Program-made: the position numbers and the translations under genes | Part shown: one piece after another, positions 60,668 to 64,000 of the stretch | Layout: every line of letters begins with the position of its first letter | Position numbering within the stretch: the first letter of the stretch is position 1 | Notes under the pieces: generated by a model | Database searches by the model: none | What the model saw: only the letters and a program-made list of their open reading frames with translations | Told to the model about the DNA's origin: nothing | Source of the DNA: Paenibacillus camelliae | GTDB lineage: Bacteria > Bacillota > Bacilli > Paenibacillales > Paenibacillaceae | DNA length: 64,000 nucleotides | Direction of reading: 5' to 3' | Assembly (NCBI RefSeq): GCF_023715345.1 | Contig: NZ_JAMBNY010000001.1 | Location: 744,001 to 808,000, forward strand

Positions 60668-61318
60668 CTAAAAAAGATTGACCTGAAAATTCTCCTCCAG
60701 CATTTGAGCTACGAGCGAGACAGGCAGTCCTACTACATTAAAGTAACAGCCATGAATCCCGTCTACAAAAATAGCCCCCTTACCTTGTATTCCATATGAG
60801 CCTGCTTTATCATCGCTTTCTCCGGTTGCAACATATTGTTCGATCCATGAATCAGACATATGCCGCATCTGCACTTCAGTTGCACGATGTGATACTCTCT
60901 GCTTTTCAGTAAGCGGATGAAGCAGCGTTACTCCAGTATACACTTGGTGCTCCCTGCCTCTTAGTCTTTTTAAGGTTTGAACAGCTTCTGCTCTTGAGCG
61001 TGGTTTTCCAATGATCTGCTCGTCCAAGACGACGACTGTATCCGCAGCTAAGATGAGCGCATGCTGATCGATATGACTAGGCGCTTTGTTGTCAGCAATG
61101 GCTTGCGCAACTGCTTTTGCCTTAGCCATACTAAGCTGCTCTACAGCTTCAGCAGGCTTCCAGTCTGCCTTAATACTCTCGTCAACCTCTACTGAAAAAA
61201 CAGAAACCGGCAAGGAAAGGTCAAGTAAGGCGACCAGTTCCTTCCGGCGCGGTGAAGATGAAGCCAGTACAAGCTGGCTAACCGATATATATAGATTATT
61301 ATGTGAAGATGCGTTCAT
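60668..61318 (-). CDS. maf: Maf family nucleotide pyrophosphatase
   Basis: A 216-residue house-cleaning NTP pyrophosphatase acting on modified nucleotides and linked to septum inhibition. LVLASSSPRRKELVALL carries the SSPRR motif; ALILAADTVVVLDEQIIGKP and ESDDKAGSYGIQGKGAIFV are also typical. The N-terminus is about 15 residues longer than usual. AAGGGAG precedes the ATG. Confidence 0.96.
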   Translation of the reverse strand: MNASSHNNLYISVSQLVLASSSPRRKELVALLDLSLPVSVFSVEVDESIKADWKPAEAVEQLSMAKAKAVAQAIADNKAPSHIDQHALILAADTVVVLDEQIIGKPRSRAEAVQTLKRLRGREHQVYTGVTLLHPLTEKQRVSHRATEVQMRHMSDSWIEQYVATGESDDKAGSYGIQGKGAIFVDGIHGCYFNVVGLPVSLVAQMLEENFQVNLF

Positions 61319-61995
61319 CTAATTTTTCTCCCTTACATGCATGTACAACCTCTTCGAACAAGAGTACCTTCTACTTTAAGCTACAGCGTATTACATCGTG
61401 ATCAAAGTTTAATCTATTTTAACCTCTACAGGGGTTAAAAAATTTTAACTTTCAGCACAAGGAAAATGCTTCCGATGTGCGTTTACGACGTCGGATACGC
61501 ATCCAGTACTTGCTTCACGATCAAAGTTGAATCTTCTTAACTTCCACTTAAAATAAATGTTAAAAAAGTTTAACCTTCAGCACCGAGGCATATACTTCCG
61601 ATGTGCGTTTTTCAAAACGCTGTAATTGAAAGAAGCTAGAGATTGAGAAGCGCAGCGTACATTATTTAGTACGTGAGCATCTACAATATTTTCGCAGAAA
61701 ACATACCACGGAAGCATAATCCCTCGGCTGAATTCAAGATTCGATGCCGAATAAGCTACAACGAAAAACATCGTGATCAAAGTTGAATCTTTTTTAATTT
61801 CCTAATCCAATAAGGTTAAAAAAGTTCAGCTTTCAGCACCAAGAAGATGGAGGCCTAGTAGAAAATGAGTAGCGCAGCGTACATAATTGGTACGTGAGCA
61901 ACGGAATTTTCGCTAGCACTTCATATTCGATGCCGAATAAGCTACAACGAAAAACATCGTGATCAAAGTTGAAACTTTTTTAACTACCTCTACCT
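61319..61995. repeat. Gene-free block of degenerate hairpin repeats
   Basis: Three full hairpins (61394-61458, 61516-61584, 61769-61840) and one half unit (61955-61985). Each pairs a left arm CGTGATCAAAGTTGAA.. with a right arm GGTTAAAAAAGTT..CTTTCAGCAC around a 10-30 base loop. Between them are other repeated blocks: a pair beginning GCGCAGCGTAC (61645-61679, 61867-61900), ending TACGTGAGCA, and a 49-base identical block at 61739-61787 and 61925-61973. No coding region is convincing here. Confidence 0.85.
61739..61973. repeat. 49-bp exact direct repeat, 186 bp apart
   Basis: Copies at 61739-61787 and 61925-61973 are identical, beginning ATTCGATGCCGAATAAGC and ending in the hairpin left arm. 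The identity contrasts with the degeneracy of the surrounding units and suggests recent duplication or gene conversion. Confidence 0.95.
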
Positions 61996-62238
61996 CTATA
62001 GCTTACGATACCACCAAATGGCCACTACCATACCCACAATGCTAAGCAAGCTTACATTAACATGCAGTGACAAATCAAGTGAGATTACATGGAAATCAAA
62101 AGAAGGACTCCAATCTGTTGTAATCGCATTCGTTAAAAACGATAGGCCAGGGACGGATTCAAGCCAATAGGAAATAAGCGAACCTGCAAGCAGTCCAAGT
62201 AATATAAGTAGTAACAGTGTCCATTTGTTTTTCTTCAT
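61996..62238 (-). CDS. DUF4321 family membrane protein
   Basis: An 80-residue protein with an N-terminal helix (KWTLLLLILLGLLAGSLISYW), a PGLSFLTN motif and a C-terminal helix (VSLLSIVGMVVAIWWY). This matches the small DUF4321 family found near maf in Firmicutes. Function is unknown. AAAGGG precedes the ATG, and it has its own promoter. Confidence 0.88.
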   Translation of the reverse strand: MKKNKWTLLLLILLGLLAGSLISYWLESVPGLSFLTNAITTDWSPSFDFHVISLDLSLHVNVSLLSIVGMVVAIWWYRKL

Positions 62239-62274
62239 TGGTCCAATCCCTTTCTACATGCGTCTACTCCCTCT

Positions 62275-62303
62275 ATTATACGCACCTAGATCAGGGATGA
62301 CAA
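62275..62303 (-). promoter_or_regulatory. Promoter of the DUF4321 gene
   Basis: TTGTCA (62298-62303), 17 bases, TATAAT (62275-62280) on the minus strand. Confidence 0.83.
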
Positions 62304-62312
62304 TGAGTTTAC

Positions 62313-63812
62313 TTACTCATACCATTCTTTCTGAAGGAGTACTGATTTCACAAGGGATGACTGTATGCTCCATAGGTATACAGACTTAGGCTCTGCTTGA
62401 TAGTTTTGCAATTGCGCCTGAGCATTCATCAGCTCTTCCTTTAATGTAATGGCTTCCTGCTTATCAACGGAATCAACCCAATGTGCCTCAATCTCATTAG
62501 CGAGTGACAGCCAATTATTGTAGGAGATCTGGGCTGCGGAATAGGCAGCCTCACCAATCTTGCTGAAGCTTGTCTGTTCAAGCTGTATAGCTACAAGATC
62601 AGCATACATAGAAATTAACGCATTGCTATCCTTAAAATATTGATCAAGTTTCTCCGCCTCTCCATTGAAGGCAATCTGAGATGGCAATTGAAGCGTCATC
62701 TCCTTGCGATATGTCTCAATACCTTTTATTTTGCCTTGAATCGGTGCTGCATTCGTTGCAGTCGTTGCTAATCCAGCATATACAAAATATCGATCACTGC
62801 TATCTTTAATGTAATGTCCGTTAAACCCTCCTAGCTCCAGGCTAGCAAGTACTTCATCACGTGTTTTTTCTTGAGTGAATACGCCTGCTTGTAGCACATG
62901 ATAATGGAAGCTTGCTTCACTAAGCTGTACAGCTGTTCCTGATGTAACTTCCTTTGCATCCCGCCCCTCGACTACAGGCACAGGCATATTATCATTTGAC
63001 CCGACAGCTGCTGCTTGCTCAGCCTCGCTCGGCTTAGCCAGTGCGGAAAGCGGCCATACCGACACGCCAAAAACTAGTGATAGCATCAAATATCCAATAC
63101 AAATACCCGTCACGATGGCACTAATGACAGAAACCGCGCTATTTAACCAAGGCAAAGGTTTTCGATCTAGCTCCTCGTGAGTTGCTTGCTCAAGGAACGT
63201 GGCTTCATCAATGCTACGAGCGCGCGTTGAATCCGCTGAAGCTTCCTCATACTGATCTAGCTCGTATAAGCGTTGCTTCTCATCATCACGTTCAACATAG
63301 TCGCTTACAGCATGAGAATAAACGTGTTCCTCGTAATGAGACCAATTCGCAGGAATCTGCTCTGCGTGAGTATCGTTATATGACTCCTGTTTTATCTTAA
63401 CGTGCTTCACTTCTTCTTGCAGCTTGGCTTGGTTCACATCTTCTTGTAATAGGTTGGCTTGTTCAACGATTGCTTGCTGCTCCTGCTTATATTGTTCGAT
63501 TTCAATATACTGCTCAGATACGTTACCCTTTTGCACCTGCTCATCATAAGTAGTTTGATTACTTTCTAAGCTGCTTTCACGAATTAGTTTTTCTAGCTTT
63601 TCTATATCAATCTCGTATTGATTCAAAGTCGTTGTTGCATCTATATTATGAGCTGGCTCGTCGAAGCTCCACTTTTGCTCGTTACTAAGTATAGGTTCTT
63701 CAACCTCTTCATGCAGTGCAGCTGGCTGCAGAACTTCCTGAGCTGGATGCGTTTCTTCTATCTTATTTCCTTGACGATCAAAACGATATGTAATGCGATT
63801 TGGTTTTGTCAC
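62313..63812 (-). CDS. SPOR domain membrane protein (SpoIIB-like)
   Basis: A 499-residue bitopic protein. The N-terminal 215 residues are Glu/Gln-rich and probably coiled; a helix (AVSVISAIVTGICIGYLML) is near 230; the external part has a SPOR-like domain (FHYHVLQAGVFTQEKTRDEV, FNGHYIKDSSDRYFVYAGL), which binds denuded glycan. SpoIIB of B. subtilis has this architecture and the same position near maf. The GTG at 63812 is chosen with GAGAGGAG upstream. The SpoIIB equivalence is inferred. Confidence 0.82.
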   Translation of the reverse strand: MTKPNRITYRFDRQGNKIEETHPAQEVLQPAALHEEVEEPILSNEQKWSFDEPAHNIDATTTLNQYEIDIEKLEKLIRESSLESNQTTYDEQVQKGNVSEQYIEIEQYKQEQQAIVEQANLLQEDVNQAKLQEEVKHVKIKQESYNDTHAEQIPANWSHYEEHVYSHAVSDYVERDDEKQRLYELDQYEEASADSTRARSIDEATFLEQATHEELDRKPLPWLNSAVSVISAIVTGICIGYLMLSLVFGVSVWPLSALAKPSEAEQAAAVGSNDNMPVPVVEGRDAKEVTSGTAVQLSEASFHYHVLQAGVFTQEKTRDEVLASLELGGFNGHYIKDSSDRYFVYAGLATTATNAAPIQGKIKGIETYRKEMTLQLPSQIAFNGEAEKLDQYFKDSNALISMYADLVAIQLEQTSFSKIGEAAYSAAQISYNNWLSLANEIEAHWVDSVDKQEAITLKEELMNAQAQLQNYQAEPKSVYLWSIQSSLVKSVLLQKEWYE

Positions 63813-63928
63813 AACAATCACTCCTCTCTTCTATCACTAGTATTCTATGAAATGCGAATTCATATTATGATAGACAAGAAAAGAAAATTGTTTTCGGTGA
63901 TAGCTCATAGATTCTCAAGACCAAAACA

Positions 63929-63985
63929 AAAAAAGAACAAGCATGGAGGGCTAAATAGAACCCTCACCGATTGTTCTTTTCCTAA
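63929..63985 (-). terminator. Terminator of the next gene to the right
   Basis: Minus-strand stem AAAAGAACAA/TTGTTCTTTT with inner GAGGG/CCCTC pairing and seven T. It ends a minus-strand transcript that enters from beyond 64000. Confidence 0.85.
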
Positions 63986-64000
63986 TTTATGTTGTTGTAC

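Noticed and set aside
61577-61780. A 67-codon minus-strand open frame in the repeat block
   Set aside because: It lies across degenerate repeats, has no ribosome site and no family likeness.

Overview
This window reads as a core chromosomal segment of a low-to-moderate G+C, endospore-forming Firmicute, most likely in the Paenibacillaceae. The family call is inferred from gene content, protein style and gene order. Endospore formation is supported by spoIVFA/FB, spo0B, bofC, a SafA-type LysM coat protein, spoVB, a SpoIID-family protein and a SpoIIB-like SPOR protein. Gene order largely follows the Bacillus subtilis alaS to mreBCD to maf chromosomal arm, with secD and secF separate rather than fused. 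Almost all genes lie on the minus strand. I see no rRNA, tRNA, IS element, prophage or CRISPR array.

Layout from left to right. (1) 69-4073: an alanine-type T-box operon, alaS-ireB-ruvX-yrzB, with a strong promoter at 4045-4073. (2) 4083-7793: an AI-2E family membrane protein, a small zinc-ribbon protein, a PRC-barrel protein, a cysteine desulfurase and the Rrf2 regulator CymR. (3) 7963-14320: a mostly plus-strand accessory stretch with mnmA, a divergent CNNM/CorC-like protein (minus strand), copC-copD and an AAA ATPase/TPR membrane protein pair. (4) 14531-21283: rarA, a methyltransferase, and a hisS-aspS-tcdA operon behind a second T-box. (5) 21321-30019: dtd, relA, apt, recJ, a stand-alone cation-efflux dimerisation domain, secF, secD and comN. 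(6) 30165-33071: spoVB, a DUF421 protein and a YrzE-like membrane protein. (7) 33143-40078: a seven-gene operon ruvC-ruvA-ruvB-spoIID-like-queA-tgt-yajC with a LexA-type box at its promoter. (8) 40184-44299: bofC and a very repetitive safA. (9) 44524-48306: pheB-hom-thrB-pheA amino-acid genes. (10) 48321-51718: rplU-prp-rpmA, then spo0B-obg. (11) 51710-61318: rng, spoIVFB, spoIVFA, rodA, minD, minC, mreD, mreC, mreB, radC and maf. (12) 61319-61995: a 677-bp gene-free stretch built from degenerate hairpin repeats. (13) 61996-64000: a DUF4321 protein, the SPOR protein and a terminator belonging to the next gene to the right.

Functionally the segment combines translation (aminoacyl-tRNA synthetases, tRNA modification, L21/L27), DNA repair (RuvABC, RuvX, RecJ, RarA, RadC), cell-shape and division-site control (Mre, Min, RodA), Sec export, stringent response and sporulation. 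The parts least explained by known biology are the AAA-TPR pair, the hairpin-repeat array next to maf, the tandem-repeat expansion in SafA, the stand-alone ZT-dimer protein and the small zinc-ribbon protein. None of them clearly amounts to a wholly new system on sequence alone; the AAA-TPR pair and the repeat array are the best candidates.
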